From an uncultured Muribaculaceae bacterium (GTDB taxonomy: Bacteria > Bacteroidota > Bacteroidia > Bacteroidales > Muribaculaceae): a stretch of DNA of 20,518 bases. A model generated the notes under the pieces. The model was not told the origin of the DNA. It ran no database searches and saw only the letters and a program-made list of their open reading frames with translations. Position numbers and translations under genes: made by a program. The stretch spans positions 1 to 20,518 of the forward strand of contig CAJUIJ010000024.1 of the NCBI GenBank assembly GCA_910586175.1, in the 5' to 3' direction. Below are positions 1 through 7,075 of this stretch, one piece after another. Positions within the stretch are counted from its first letter, which is position 1; the number at the start of each line of letters is the position of its first letter.

Positions 1-515
1 GCCTTGACGGAAGGATTCCGTTCAACCCTTCCCCCACGCGGGCCGTATGGCTCTCCGCGCTCTGCCCCGGACTGGGACAGATATATAACCGCCGCTACTG
101 GAAACTCCCCATAGTGATCGGAGGATTCATGGGGCTCGGTTATGCAACAAATTGGAACAACAATCAGTATCAGGATTACCAGCAAGGTTATCGCGACCTT
201 ATGGATAATGACCCTGACACGAAGTCATATATGGACTTTTTCGCGCCGACTGTCAAGGAGGAGAATCTCGACCGCAGTTGGCTTGAAAGGGTCTTCAAAA
301 GCCGTAAAGACCAGGCGCGCCGCAACCGTGACCTCTGCATCATAGGGCTTGTGGCGCTCTATGCGCTCTGCATCTTGGATGCTTATGTCGATGCTTCGCT
401 GACTCACTTCAGCGTTTCGCCTGACTTGTCGATTGACTGGTCGCCTACGCTTATGGCAGAGCCCGGAAGGTCTCGTAAACCGGCCATCGGGCTTAATTGG
501 GCACTTAACTTTTGA
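1..515 (+). CDS. DUF5683 family membrane protein, 3' part
   Basis: This is the C-terminal part of a gene that begins left of the window; the frame is open from base 3 to a TGA at 513-515. It contains the stretch ALCPGLGQIYNRRYWKLP, the N-terminal signature of the DUF5683 family, followed by a hydrophobic segment (IVIGGFMGLGYA), a hydrophilic middle with many charged residues, and a second hydrophobic segment (LCIIGLVALYALCILDAYVDA). The end lies in a short region with alternating hydrophobic residues. The family's function is unknown; it is common in Bacteroidetes, where from memory it often sits between parB and a LysM lytic transglycosylase gene. The next gene here is such a transglycosylase, which fits. 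The stop codon falls inside the first unit of a TTTTGAA array. The family call is fairly sure; no role is proposed. Confidence 0.85.
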   Translation, partial: LDGRIPFNPSPTRAVWLSALCPGLGQIYNRRYWKLPIVIGGFMGLGYATNWNNNQYQDYQQGYRDLMDNDPDTKSYMDFFAPTVKEENLDRSWLERVFKSRKDQARRNRDLCIIGLVALYALCILDAYVDASLTHFSVSPDLSIDWSPTLMAEPGRSRKPAIGLNWALNF

Positions 516-544
516 ATTTTGAATTTTGAATTTTGAATTTTGAA
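510..544. repeat. 7-bp tandem repeat, five TTTTGAA units
   Basis: Five exact head-to-tail copies of TTTTGAA. The TGA stop codon of the DUF5683 gene (513-515) lies in the first copy, so the array begins within the gene end. The 300-bp spacer that follows up to mltD holds this array, about 55 bp of unique sequence, and then a long 9-bp array. Confidence 0.95.
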
Positions 545-600
545 TTGGACGCTCAAATTCGCTTAGGTTTTTCAGGTGTGGACTTTAGACCGTTCATACT

Positions 601-780
601 TTAAGGACTTTAAGGACTTTAAAGACTTTAAGGACTTTAGGGACTTTAAGGACTTTAAGGACTTTAAAGACCTTAAGGACTTTAGGGACCTTAAGGACTT
701 TAAGGACTTTAAGGACTTTAAAGACCTTAAGGACTTTAGGGACCTTAAGGACTTTAAGGACCTTCGAGACCTTCGTGACT
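601..780 (+). repeat. 9-bp tandem repeat array upstream of mltD, 20 units
   Basis: Twenty uninterrupted units of nine bases, consensus TTAAGGACT. Variants are TTAAAGACT/C, TTAGGGACT/C and, at the right edge, TTCGAGACC and TTCGTGACT. Units at 655-708 and 709-762 form a 54-bp higher-order duplication with one mismatch at its last base. The frame running from a GTG at 576 to a TAG at 807-809 reads Lys/Arg-Asp-Phe/Leu repeats and stops four bases before the mltD ATG. The same unit family recurs before phoH and before the terminase large subunit-like gene. No clear promoter box is visible between the array and mltD. Confidence 0.97.
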
Positions 781-813
781 TGGCGACCTTTTACTACATA
801 ACACTTTAGTATC

Positions 814-2649
814 ATGAACATGCGTATTTCTTATATATCGTTGGCTTTGGCGGCATTGGTTTCTGCTTTGCCGGCTCAGGCTGATAATGCCAAGAGTGTG
901 CTCGACATTAAGGAGAGCATCACTGACTCTAATATCGTTTATCCGGAAAGTTATGAACAGGACACTCAGAAACTGCTCGAAAGGTGGTATCTGAAGAATT
1001 ATACGGCTACCGATGAGCGTTATAAGACGCAGGGCGATGTCAATGCTGATGATGAGACCATCAAGAAGCGCCTCTCTCAGCTCAATACGGTTATCGAGCT
1101 TCCGTATAATCAGATAGTGCGCAGCTACATTGACCGTTACGTGCGTAAAGGGCGTGCGCAGGTGGCCGCGTTGCTCGGACTTAGCCATTACTATATGCCA
1201 ATATTCGAGCAGGCACTCGAGGAGCAGGGCCTTCCGCTCGAACTGAAATATCTCCCCGTGATTGAGTCCGGACTCAATCCGAATGCCGTATCCAAACATG
1301 GTGCCACAGGTCTATGGCAGTTTATGCTTGCCACAGGCAAAGGCCTTGACCTTGAGGTGTCTTCGCTTGTGGACGAACGTCGTGATCCTTACGCGTCGAG
1401 CAAGAAGGCTGCCAAGTATCTTAAAGACCTTTATTCCACTTATAAAGACTGGTCGCTGGCCATTGCAGCCTACAACTGCGGTCCCGGCACCGTAAACAAA
1501 GCCCTGCGTCGTGCCGGAGCAGATGCCTCCACTCACGACTTCTGGGCGATATATTACTATCTGCCCACCGAGACACGCGGATATGTGCCGATGTTCATCG
1601 CCGCCAACTACGTGATGAACTACTATCCATATCATAATATCAGCCCCGTGCTTGCCACCAAGCCGCTTATCACTGACACTATCATGGTGTCGGAGCGGGT
1701 GCACTTCAACCAGATTTCGAAGGTGCTCGACATACCGATTGATGAGTTGCGCGTTCTGAACCCTCAATTTCGCGCTGACATAATACCGGGTCGTCCGGAG
1801 CGTATGTACACACTCGTGCTCCCGTCGCAGCAGATTCAGGCCTATATAATGAGCCAGGATGACATCTTGGCTTACGAGGCCGAGAAATATGCGCAGCGTC
1901 TGGAGGTGGAACCCGGCGAATCGCCCACGGCAGCAGAGACCGCAGAGATAAACAGCGAGGCGGAGCGGGAGCTCGCTCAGCTCGGCGACGATGCCCCGCT
2001 TGAGCAGGCAGTGGTGCAGGAGCATGCTCCTGTGCGTCGCAGCGGCGGTGGCGACGGCAAAGGCAACAAGACCGTTTCCCACAAGGTAGAACCTGGTGAG
2101 ACTCTTGCCTCGATTGCCAAGAAATATAGCGTGAGCACGCAAGATATAAAGACATGGAACAATCTGAAACGCAATTCGCTGCGCACAGGTCAGATGCTTC
2201 GCATCACAACAACATCGGCCATAGCCGATGCTTCCGGTTCGCGTGAGGTGGCTCCGGCCAAGACATCATACTCGCCCAAGCAGCAAGACTGGAAGTCGGA
2301 TGCAGCCAAGGCTACGGCATCGTCGAAGAAAAATACCAAAAATACATCCGAGCCTGCAAAGAAGAGCAAAAAGAAAGCTGAGCCGGCAACCCCCAAGTCT
2401 CACTCGGTGAAGAGTGGCGAGAACTTGACCACAATAGCCAAGAAGTATGGCACTACCGTGAGCGAACTTAAGAAAGCCAACGGTATGGAAGGCGATAACC
2501 TCAGACCAGGCCAGGAACTCAAGCTCCCAGTCAAGGGAAAGGCCACATCAAAGAGAGCCACCAAGGCTACCGCTAAGGGTGGCAAGAATACCAAAGCCAA
2601 GAGCGGTGCGACAAGTAAGAATGGCAAAAAGTCCAGGAAAAAGAGATGA
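814..2649 (+). CDS. mltD: MltD-like membrane-bound lytic murein transglycosylase with two LysM domains
   Basis: Cleaves peptidoglycan glycan strands between MurNAc and GlcNAc, releasing 1,6-anhydro ends; acts in the periplasm. The 611-residue protein starts with a signal peptide (hydrophobic core near residues 7-19, probable cut after AQA at 21-23; an ATG two codons in, at 820, is equally usable). The SLT catalytic domain covers about 115-270 and shows YLPVIESGLNP, with the expected catalytic Glu at 151, then GATGLWQFM and AIAAYNCGPG. Two LysM peptidoglycan-binding domains follow, near 422-465 (HKVEPGETLASIAKKYSV) and 529-573 (HSVKSGENLTTIAKKYGT), joined by a Lys/Ser/Thr-rich linker. The tail from about 574 is very basic. 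The family and arrangement match Bacteroidales MltD/LysM proteins. The 9-bp array lies just upstream and may affect its expression. Confidence 0.93.
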   Translation: MNMRISYISLALAALVSALPAQADNAKSVLDIKESITDSNIVYPESYEQDTQKLLERWYLKNYTATDERYKTQGDVNADDETIKKRLSQLNTVIELPYNQIVRSYIDRYVRKGRAQVAALLGLSHYYMPIFEQALEEQGLPLELKYLPVIESGLNPNAVSKHGATGLWQFMLATGKGLDLEVSSLVDERRDPYASSKKAAKYLKDLYSTYKDWSLAIAAYNCGPGTVNKALRRAGADASTHDFWAIYYYLPTETRGYVPMFIAANYVMNYYPYHNISPVLATKPLITDTIMVSERVHFNQISKVLDIPIDELRVLNPQFRADIIPGRPERMYTLVLPSQQIQAYIMSQDDILAYEAEKYAQRLEVEPGESPTAAETAEINSEAERELAQLGDDAPLEQAVVQEHAPVRRSGGGDGKGNKTVSHKVEPGETLASIAKKYSVSTQDIKTWNNLKRNSLRTGQMLRITTTSAIADASGSREVAPAKTSYSPKQQDWKSDAAKATASSKKNTKNTSEPAKKSKKKAEPATPKSHSVKSGENLTTIAKKYGTTVSELKKANGMEGDNLRPGQELKLPVKGKATSKRATKATAKGGKNTKAKSGATSKNGKKSRKKR

Positions 2650-2669
2650 TGAGGGATGGCGGGATTGTG

Positions 2670-2692
2670 TTTGATTGCAAAATGTAATCAAA
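2670..2692 (+). terminator. small hairpin after mltD, possible weak terminator
   Basis: A 10-bp stem with one G-T pair (2670-2679 against 2683-2692) and an AAA loop lies 20 bp after the mltD stop. It is not followed by a T run, so it is at best a weak or factor-assisted terminator. The rest of the 138-bp spacer is AT-rich. Confidence 0.25.
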
Positions 2693-2750
2693 GGAGGGTG
2701 CTGATGTGAAAATTAATTGTTAAAAATTTTAAATATTCAATTTAAAATTC

Positions 2751-2758
2751 TATATTTG
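2751..2758 (+). promoter_or_regulatory. candidate promoter -7 box for nhaD
   Basis: TATATTTG fits the Bacteroidetes -7 consensus TAnnTTTG and is followed by GC, as is common. It lies 29 bp before the nhaD ATG. The -33 region, 19-21 bp upstream, is AT-rich but holds no clear TTTG, so the call rests on the -7 box alone. Confidence 0.5.
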
Positions 2759-2787
2759 CGCCGCAAGACCTTCATATCTAAATAACC

Positions 2788-4182
2788 ATGTTAACTACGC
2801 TTATTGTACTCTTTTTCGTAGGCTATCTGGCGATAGCCCTGGAGCATCCGCTCAAGGTGGATAAGACGGCCACCGCGTTGATGCTCGGCATGTTGCTTTG
2901 GGTGATTTATGCGCTCGGGGCAGAGTATATCGTACCCCTTGTGGAAGGGGAGTCATTGAAAGCCTTCGTGGACTCGCATCCGATGTTGCAGAACGCAAGC
3001 CTCCACAAGCAGGCATTGAGCTATGTGACAGATGTCAGCATAGTGCATACGCTCGGCGATGTGACCCAGACTCTTTTCTTCCTGATAGGTGCGATGACGA
3101 TAGTGGAACTCGTGGATATTCACGGGGGCTTCACCGTTATCACAAGCCGAATCACCACTCGCGACAAGCGCAAGCTGCTCTGGGTGATATGTGCGGTGAC
3201 CTTCATATTCTCGGCAGTGCTCGACAATATGACCACTACCATTGTGATGATATTGTTGCTTCGCAAGATAATCAATGACCAGCAAGAGCGATGGCTGTAT
3301 GCCGGTATGATAGTCGTGGCCGCCAATACGGGTGGTGCATGGAGCCCTATAGGTGATGTGACTACCATCATGCTTTGGGTGAAAGGTAACGTGACGGCGA
3401 TGGCCTTGATAGAGAGGGTGCTTTTGCCTTCAGTGGTTGCTATGGTTGTGCCGGGATTGATAATATCGCGTTCGCTTAAGGGGCGCATAGAGGAGATGCC
3501 GGAGGGTATGCCTGACCAGACGCACGGCATGTCGTATAAGGAGCGTCTTACAATCTTCTGCCTTGGTGTGGGGGGCCTTCTGTTTGTGCCCGCCTTCAAG
3601 AGTATCACGCATCTGCCTCCTTTTGTGGGAATGCTCTTCGTGCTCGGTGTGCTTTGGCTTTATACCGAGATATTCTACAATGGCAAGCGTATGGAGCGTC
3701 GCAAGGAGCACCGTCTGCCTCAGGTTATATCGCGAATCGACATGCCCTCTATACTATTCTTCCTGGGCATACTTATGGCTGTGGCCGTGCTTGAGCACAC
3801 GGGCATATTGGCTGCGACAGCGGCTTGGCTCGACTCGGAGGTGCATAATGTCTATGCCATAAATGTGCTGCTCGGTGTATTGTCATCGATATTCGACAAC
3901 GTGCCTTTGGTGGCGGGTGTTATGGGCATGTATCCTGTGCTTGACGCTTCGGTGACCGGTTATGCTGCATATTTCGTGCAGGATGGCGTGTTCTGGGAGT
4001 TCCTTAGCTATTGCGCCGGAGTGGGCGGAAGCTTGCTGATAATCGGTTCGGCTGCCGGTGTCATAGCCATGGGATTGGAGAAGATCAACTTCGGCTGGTA
4101 TCTGAAGCATTTGTCAGTGCCTGCGTTGCTTGGCTATCTGGCCGGCGCAGGCGTCTACATCTTGGAATCAATATTGCTGTGA
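2788..4182 (+). CDS. nhaD: NhaD-type Na+/H+ antiporter
   Basis: Inner-membrane exchanger that expels Na+ (or Li+) for protons, serving sodium and pH balance. The 464-residue protein is hydrophobic throughout, with about a dozen membrane segments. Family-like motifs are visible: LDNMTTT at 145-151, NTGGAWSPIGD at 180-190, IFDNVPLVAG at 368-377 and GVGGSLLIIGSAAG at 411-424. These paired Asp/Asn-containing helices are typical of the NhaD and ion-transporter superfamily. A hydrophilic loop near 228-255 and a basic loop near 298-312 divide the two halves. Length matches the family. A candidate promoter lies upstream, and a very long inverted repeat begins one base after the stop, suggesting the transcript may end or be processed there. 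Confidence 0.92.
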   Translation: MLTTLIVLFFVGYLAIALEHPLKVDKTATALMLGMLLWVIYALGAEYIVPLVEGESLKAFVDSHPMLQNASLHKQALSYVTDVSIVHTLGDVTQTLFFLIGAMTIVELVDIHGGFTVITSRITTRDKRKLLWVICAVTFIFSAVLDNMTTTIVMILLLRKIINDQQERWLYAGMIVVAANTGGAWSPIGDVTTIMLWVKGNVTAMALIERVLLPSVVAMVVPGLIISRSLKGRIEEMPEGMPDQTHGMSYKERLTIFCLGVGGLLFVPAFKSITHLPPFVGMLFVLGVLWLYTEIFYNGKRMERRKEHRLPQVISRIDMPSILFFLGILMAVAVLEHTGILAATAAWLDSEVHNVYAINVLLGVLSSIFDNVPLVAGVMGMYPVLDASVTGYAAYFVQDGVFWEFLSYCAGVGGSLLIIGSAAGVIAMGLEKINFGWYLKHLSVPALLGYLAGAGVYILESILL

Positions 4183-4183
4183 T

Positions 4184-4259
4184 TATAGGACGCGCACAAA
4201 GTATATGTGCAAAAATTAAATCACATTAAAATGCACATATACTTTGTGCGCGACCTATA
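4184..4259. repeat. long inverted repeat, 28-bp arms and 20-base loop
   Basis: Left arm 4184-4211 and right arm 4232-4259 are reverse complements with one mismatch (the seventh base from the outside). The loop 4212-4231 is AT-rich. It begins one base after the nhaD TGA and lies 54 bp before the aminotransferase start. The right arm is followed by GTTTTCAGG, a poor T run for an intrinsic terminator, and the stem is much longer than usual for one. It could be an RNA stability or processing hairpin, a miniature mobile-element remnant, or an unusual terminator. Confidence 0.9.
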
Positions 4260-4313
4260 GTTTTCAGGTGGCCATGAATGATGGCTCGCTGAAATCACAG
4301 CATGACATAATAT

Positions 4314-5438
4314 ATGGTAAAATTTAACGACCTTAAGGCCGTGAATGCACTTCACGGCGATGAGATAACGGAAGCTGTGGCGCGAGTCGCGGCTTCCGGT
4401 TGGTATTTGCACGGGGCTGAGACCGAAGCCTTCGAGGCGGAGTATGCCGATTATATCGGCACACGTCATTGTGTGGGCGTAGGCAATGGCCTTGATGCCT
4501 TGACACTGATATTGCGGGCGATGCTTGAGTTGGGCCGCATTCGGCCGGGTGATGAAGTGCTTGTGCCTGCCAATACGTTTGTGGCGACTGTATTGGCTAT
4601 AACGGAGAATGGCCTTGTTCCTGTGCTTGTGGAGCCGGATCCGGTTACGCTCCAGATAGATGGCAACCGGCTTGAGGAGGCAGTGACGCCAAGAACTCGT
4701 GTGCTTATGCTTGTGCACCTGTATGGACGTTGCGCCATGACTCCGGAGATCGAGGATTTTCTGCGAGAGCATCCGGATATTTCGCTTGTGGAGGATAACG
4801 CACAAGCACAGGGGTGCATGTATATGCAGACAAGGCGTACAGGCTCCTTAGGGCTTGCAGCCGGCCATAGCTTCTATCCGGGTAAGAACCTCGGAGCATT
4901 GGGTGATGCCGGTGCAGTAACTACCGATGATGCTGAGCTTGCGGCAATGATACGCTCGTTAGGCAATTACGGGTCATCACGTAAATATGTGTTTGACCAT
5001 GTGGGACGCAACTCGCGACTGGATGAGATTCAGGCGGCTGTGCTGCGTGTGAAGCTGCGTCATCTTGATGCAAACAATGCGCGGCGTGTGGAGATTGCTT
5101 CTATATATTGTGATGGCCTTGATGATGGGCTTGGCTCTCTTTGCGGCATTCGGGCCGGAGAAATTGGCTCTAATGTATACCACCTGTTTCCGATAATCAG
5201 CGATAATCGCGATGAATTGCAGGCGCAGCTTGGAGAGCGAGGGGTGGAGACGATGATACACTACCCGATACCGCCGCACTTGCAGGCATGCTACAAGTCG
5301 GAGCCATGGGCGCAAGTGTCGTTGCCCATTACCGAGCGGCTTGCGAAGCAGGAACTCTCGCTGCCGATACATGCTGCCATGACCGATGCGGAGGCTCGCT
5401 TTGTCGTTGAGAATTTACATGAAATCTTGACATCTTGA
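4314..5438 (+). CDS. DegT/DnrJ/EryC1/StrS family sugar aminotransferase
   Basis: PLP-dependent enzyme that transaminates a nucleotide-linked keto-sugar, normally for surface glycans. The 374 residues match the family length. Visible marks are GVGNGLDAL near 55-63 (phosphate/PLP pocket), NTFVATVLAI near 87-96, VEDNAQAQG at 159-167 (Asp 161 near the pyridine nitrogen) and SFYPGKNLGALGDAG, in which Lys 191 should form the Schiff base. The EDNAQAQG form with GLDAL recalls FdtB/QdtB-type enzymes acting on dTDP-3-keto-6-deoxy sugars, but the substrate cannot be fixed from sequence alone. No other sugar-nucleotide gene is in the window, so its pathway partners lie elsewhere. Its TGA (5436-5438) sits inside an 8-bp repeat array. 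Confidence 0.88.
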   Translation: MVKFNDLKAVNALHGDEITEAVARVAASGWYLHGAETEAFEAEYADYIGTRHCVGVGNGLDALTLILRAMLELGRIRPGDEVLVPANTFVATVLAITENGLVPVLVEPDPVTLQIDGNRLEEAVTPRTRVLMLVHLYGRCAMTPEIEDFLREHPDISLVEDNAQAQGCMYMQTRRTGSLGLAAGHSFYPGKNLGALGDAGAVTTDDAELAAMIRSLGNYGSSRKYVFDHVGRNSRLDEIQAAVLRVKLRHLDANNARRVEIASIYCDGLDDGLGSLCGIRAGEIGSNVYHLFPIISDNRDELQAQLGERGVETMIHYPIPPHLQACYKSEPWAQVSLPITERLAKQELSLPIHAAMTDAEARFVVENLHEILTS

Positions 5439-5498
5439 CATCTTGACATTATGACAATCTGACATTTTGACATGATGTCATATTGACATGATGATAAA
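5427..5498. repeat. 8-bp degenerate tandem repeat, TTGACATC family
   Basis: Nine consecutive 8-bp units: TTGACATC twice, TTGACATT, ATGACAAT, CTGACATT, TTGACATG, ATGTCATA, TTGACATG and a last diverged ATGATAAA. The array starts inside the last codons of the aminotransferase gene; its stop codon is formed by the second unit. It runs directly into the terminator hairpin. Confidence 0.9.
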
Positions 5499-5535
5499 AG
5501 CGAGGGCGCATCAAATCATGATGCACCCTCGCTTT
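5497..5535. terminator. bidirectional intrinsic terminator between convergent genes
   Basis: Arms 5497-5513 and 5519-5535 form a 17-bp stem with one mismatch and a 5-base loop. The outer ends are AAA and TTT. A T-rich stretch follows on the + strand (5541-5563), and TTTTATC follows on the other strand. It lies between the ends of the rightward aminotransferase gene and the leftward coiled-coil gene, where a shared terminator is expected. Confidence 0.85.
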
Positions 5536-5554
5536 AGCTTTCAGATTCTTATTT

Positions 5555-6484
5555 TTATTTTTTCATCGTGAAGTGTCGTGAGGCGAGGCGGTAGCCGTCG
5601 CAGAAGATCTCTACTGTGTAGTCACCGGGGGTTAGGGTGGTGTTTACATCCCAGTAGATGGAAACGGTCATCTCGTCGTTGGCATATTCCACGGCTCGGT
5701 GGGCAGTGCTCTGCACGCTTTGACCATCGATGTTGAAATTGCCGCCACCACCGAGCAGAGCACCTTCAGGCGAAATGATGCGCATGTAGAAATTCTTCAT
5801 GCCGGGTGCTGCGGTGTTGTTGGGGCTTACGGTGAAGGTTGCTCCGAGCTGGCGTGCCTTTGTAATGTTTTTCTCGCGTTTCCCCTTCTTATTGTAGGCA
5901 TTGAACGACAGGCCTGTGATATTGAGCTTCTTGGCGAGCTGCACGGTCTGCGTCAGTTCGCGGTTGGTGGTTGTGGCCTGTGTCACTTGATTACTGAGCT
6001 GCTGATTTTGCTGCTGCACCTGCTCGATTTCCTGTTTCAGGCCGGCATTCTCCTCGCCGAGACGTTTGATTTCCTCGAGGTAATGGCGCACTATGCCCTT
6101 GAGTGTTGAGATTTCGCCTTCGAGCTGCTTGATTTTTGCACGGCTTGCATTCATGTCCTTGCTATGCTTGGCCTTCTCCTCGTTGAGTTCGCGCATAAGG
6201 CCTTCTACTTTCATTCGGGCCTCATTATATTTCTGCACGAGCGAGTCATTCTTCAGATAGATCTGTTGGCCTTCATATTGGTTGAACTCAGCGTTAAGTT
6301 GGTTGAACTCATTGGTGAGCAAGAGCTGGTCGTTGGCTATGGCGAGGCTATCGGCACGTGCGGTTGCATCGTTTACGGCGATAGTGGTGTTGTTGTTGCG
6401 CACTATCAGCACTACCACCAAGGCGATAAGCCCGGCCAGGGCGCAAGCTGTGGCAATGAGTATTGTCTTGAATTTCTTGTTCAT
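5555..6484 (-). CDS. membrane-anchored coiled-coil protein, function unknown
   Basis: Not a protein I can name. The 309 residues begin with a short basic end and one strong hydrophobic segment (about 7-29, ILIATACALAGLIALVVVLI), so it is probably an inner-membrane anchor with the rest in the periplasm. Residues about 45-185 are rich in Glu, Lys, Gln and Asn with heptad-like spacing, a clear coiled coil. From about 195 to the end the sequence turns to a compact beta-type domain (GLSFNAYNKKGKREKN, then FYMRIISPEGALL, VSIYWDVNTTLTPGDYTVEI). Similar TM, coiled-coil and beta-domain proteins occur in Bacteroidales as hypotheticals. It has its own promoter at 6592-6622 with a 5' leader of roughly 100 nt. 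Confidence 0.85.
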   Translation of the reverse strand: MNKKFKTILIATACALAGLIALVVVLIVRNNNTTIAVNDATARADSLAIANDQLLLTNEFNQLNAEFNQYEGQQIYLKNDSLVQKYNEARMKVEGLMRELNEEKAKHSKDMNASRAKIKQLEGEISTLKGIVRHYLEEIKRLGEENAGLKQEIEQVQQQNQQLSNQVTQATTTNRELTQTVQLAKKLNITGLSFNAYNKKGKREKNITKARQLGATFTVSPNNTAAPGMKNFYMRIISPEGALLGGGGNFNIDGQSVQSTAHRAVEYANDEMTVSIYWDVNTTLTPGDYTVEIFCDGYRLASRHFTMKK

Positions 6485-6591
6485 AGCTGTTGATTAAAGA
6501 AACGACATCCGATATTCCGGAGCTTCAACCCGGATAAAGATGGATTTCAGCTCGTACACGGAATATATAATAGATGGGATTGGAAACAGTG

Positions 6592-6622
6592 CAAAATTAA
6601 TTAAAAAGGGGGATATATCAAA
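6592..6622 (-). promoter_or_regulatory. Bacteroidetes-type promoter for the coiled-coil gene
   Basis: On the minus strand, TTTG (6619-6622) and TAATTTTG (6592-6599) are separated by 19 bp, a full match to the -33/-7 consensus. Transcription should start near 6585, about 100 nt before the ATG at 6484. The -33 TTTG lies in the T-run of the terminator of the preceding lipoprotein gene. Confidence 0.75.
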
Positions 6623-6627
6623 AAATA

Positions 6628-6654
6628 AGCGCCGATTCCTGTGGAACCAGCGCT
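6628..6654 (-). terminator. intrinsic terminator of the small lipoprotein gene
   Basis: A 12-bp stem with two wobble pairs (6628-6639 against 6643-6654) and a 3-base loop is followed on the minus strand by TTATTTTTTG. It lies 43 bp after the stop of the 68-residue lipoprotein gene. Confidence 0.85.
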
Positions 6655-6696
6655 ATTTTGTTGACTTTCGTCAAGCTGTTCGTGCTTGGTGCAAAA

Positions 6697-6903
6697 TTAT
6701 TTTGCAGACTCAGCAACGGGAGCGGCCTCAACAGCCTCAGCAGCAACAACAGCAGTTTCGCTATCGTTAGCGATAACAGCAGTTTCTTCAGCTACTTCAA
6801 CTGCGATAGTTTCAGAATCAGTTGCTTCAGCAGCCTTGTTGCCGCCGCAAGATACGAGTGCTACGCTGCAAAGAACAGCAAGCGAGAAAAATACTTTCTT
6901 CAT
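6697..6903 (-). CDS. small Ala/Glu-rich lipoprotein
   Basis: A 68-residue precursor with a signal peptide (MKKVFFSLAVLCSVALVSC) ending in a lipobox LVSC at about residues 16-19, so Cys 19 should be lipidated. The mature part, about 50 residues, is low in complexity: Ala, Glu, Val and Thr dominate, with only a few Lys, so it is acidic and likely unstructured. Tiny acidic lipoproteins like this are frequent in Bacteroidales; their role is unknown. It has its own well-formed promoter (6957-6989) and terminator (6628-6654), so it is a single-gene transcription unit, probably well expressed. Confidence 0.85.
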   Translation of the reverse strand: MKKVFFSLAVLCSVALVSCGGNKAAEATDSETIAVEVAEETAVIANDSETAVVAAEAVEAAPVAESAK

Positions 6904-6956
6904 TTTCTTTAAATTTTAAAATAATAAAACAATGTCTTTTGCTATCAAAAACGGTG

Positions 6957-6989
6957 CAAAGGTAATAATTATTTTTAAACCAATGCAAA
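6957..6989 (-). promoter_or_regulatory. Bacteroidetes-type promoter for the small lipoprotein gene
   Basis: On the minus strand, TTTG (6986-6989) and TACCTTTG (6957-6964) are separated by 21 bp, a full consensus match, with GC following the -7 box. The start point would be near 6950, leaving a leader of about 47 nt before the ATG at 6903. Confidence 0.8.
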
Positions 6990-7010
6990 TTTTATGATAT
7001 TTTTTTTCAA

Positions 7011-7061
7011 CAAGCCCCGTTTTTTAACACTTTTATGTTAAAAAACATATTTTGGGGCTTG
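7011..7061. terminator. two-part inverted repeat after the amylase gene
   Basis: Outer arms CAAGCCCC (7011-7018) and GGGGCTTG (7054-7061) enclose inner arms 7019-7029 and 7036-7046, with a 7-base bulge on one side. It lies 15 bp past the stop of the leftward GH13 gene, where a terminator is expected. On the minus strand the stem is followed by TTGAAAAAAAA rather than a T run; the T-rich side faces the + strand. It may still end transcription or protect the 3' end. Confidence 0.55.
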
Positions 7062-7075
7062 TTTTATTTGATTTT

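Noticed and set aside
257..266. Walker B-like motif in the terminase-like protein (residues 257-266) lacking the usual Asp, considered as a sign of decay
   Set aside because: The His-x-Ser-Glu form occurs in a known group of phage terminases, so it is not evidence of inactivation. Numbers here are residues of the 13867-15981 product.
601..780. CRISPR-like array
   Set aside because: Units are 9 bp, contiguous and without unique spacers, and no cas gene is nearby.
594..821. Minus-strand open frame of Lys-Val-Leu repeats across the mltD array
   Set aside because: It is the mirror of the 9-bp array. Unit variants change Leu to Pro or Phe in this frame, so no coding constraint shows, and no gene to the left would be served.
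6540..6770. 76-codon + strand frame over the lipoprotein terminator
   Set aside because: It spans a promoter, a terminator and part of a well-supported minus-strand gene, and its product is a Gln-rich artefact of the opposite strand.
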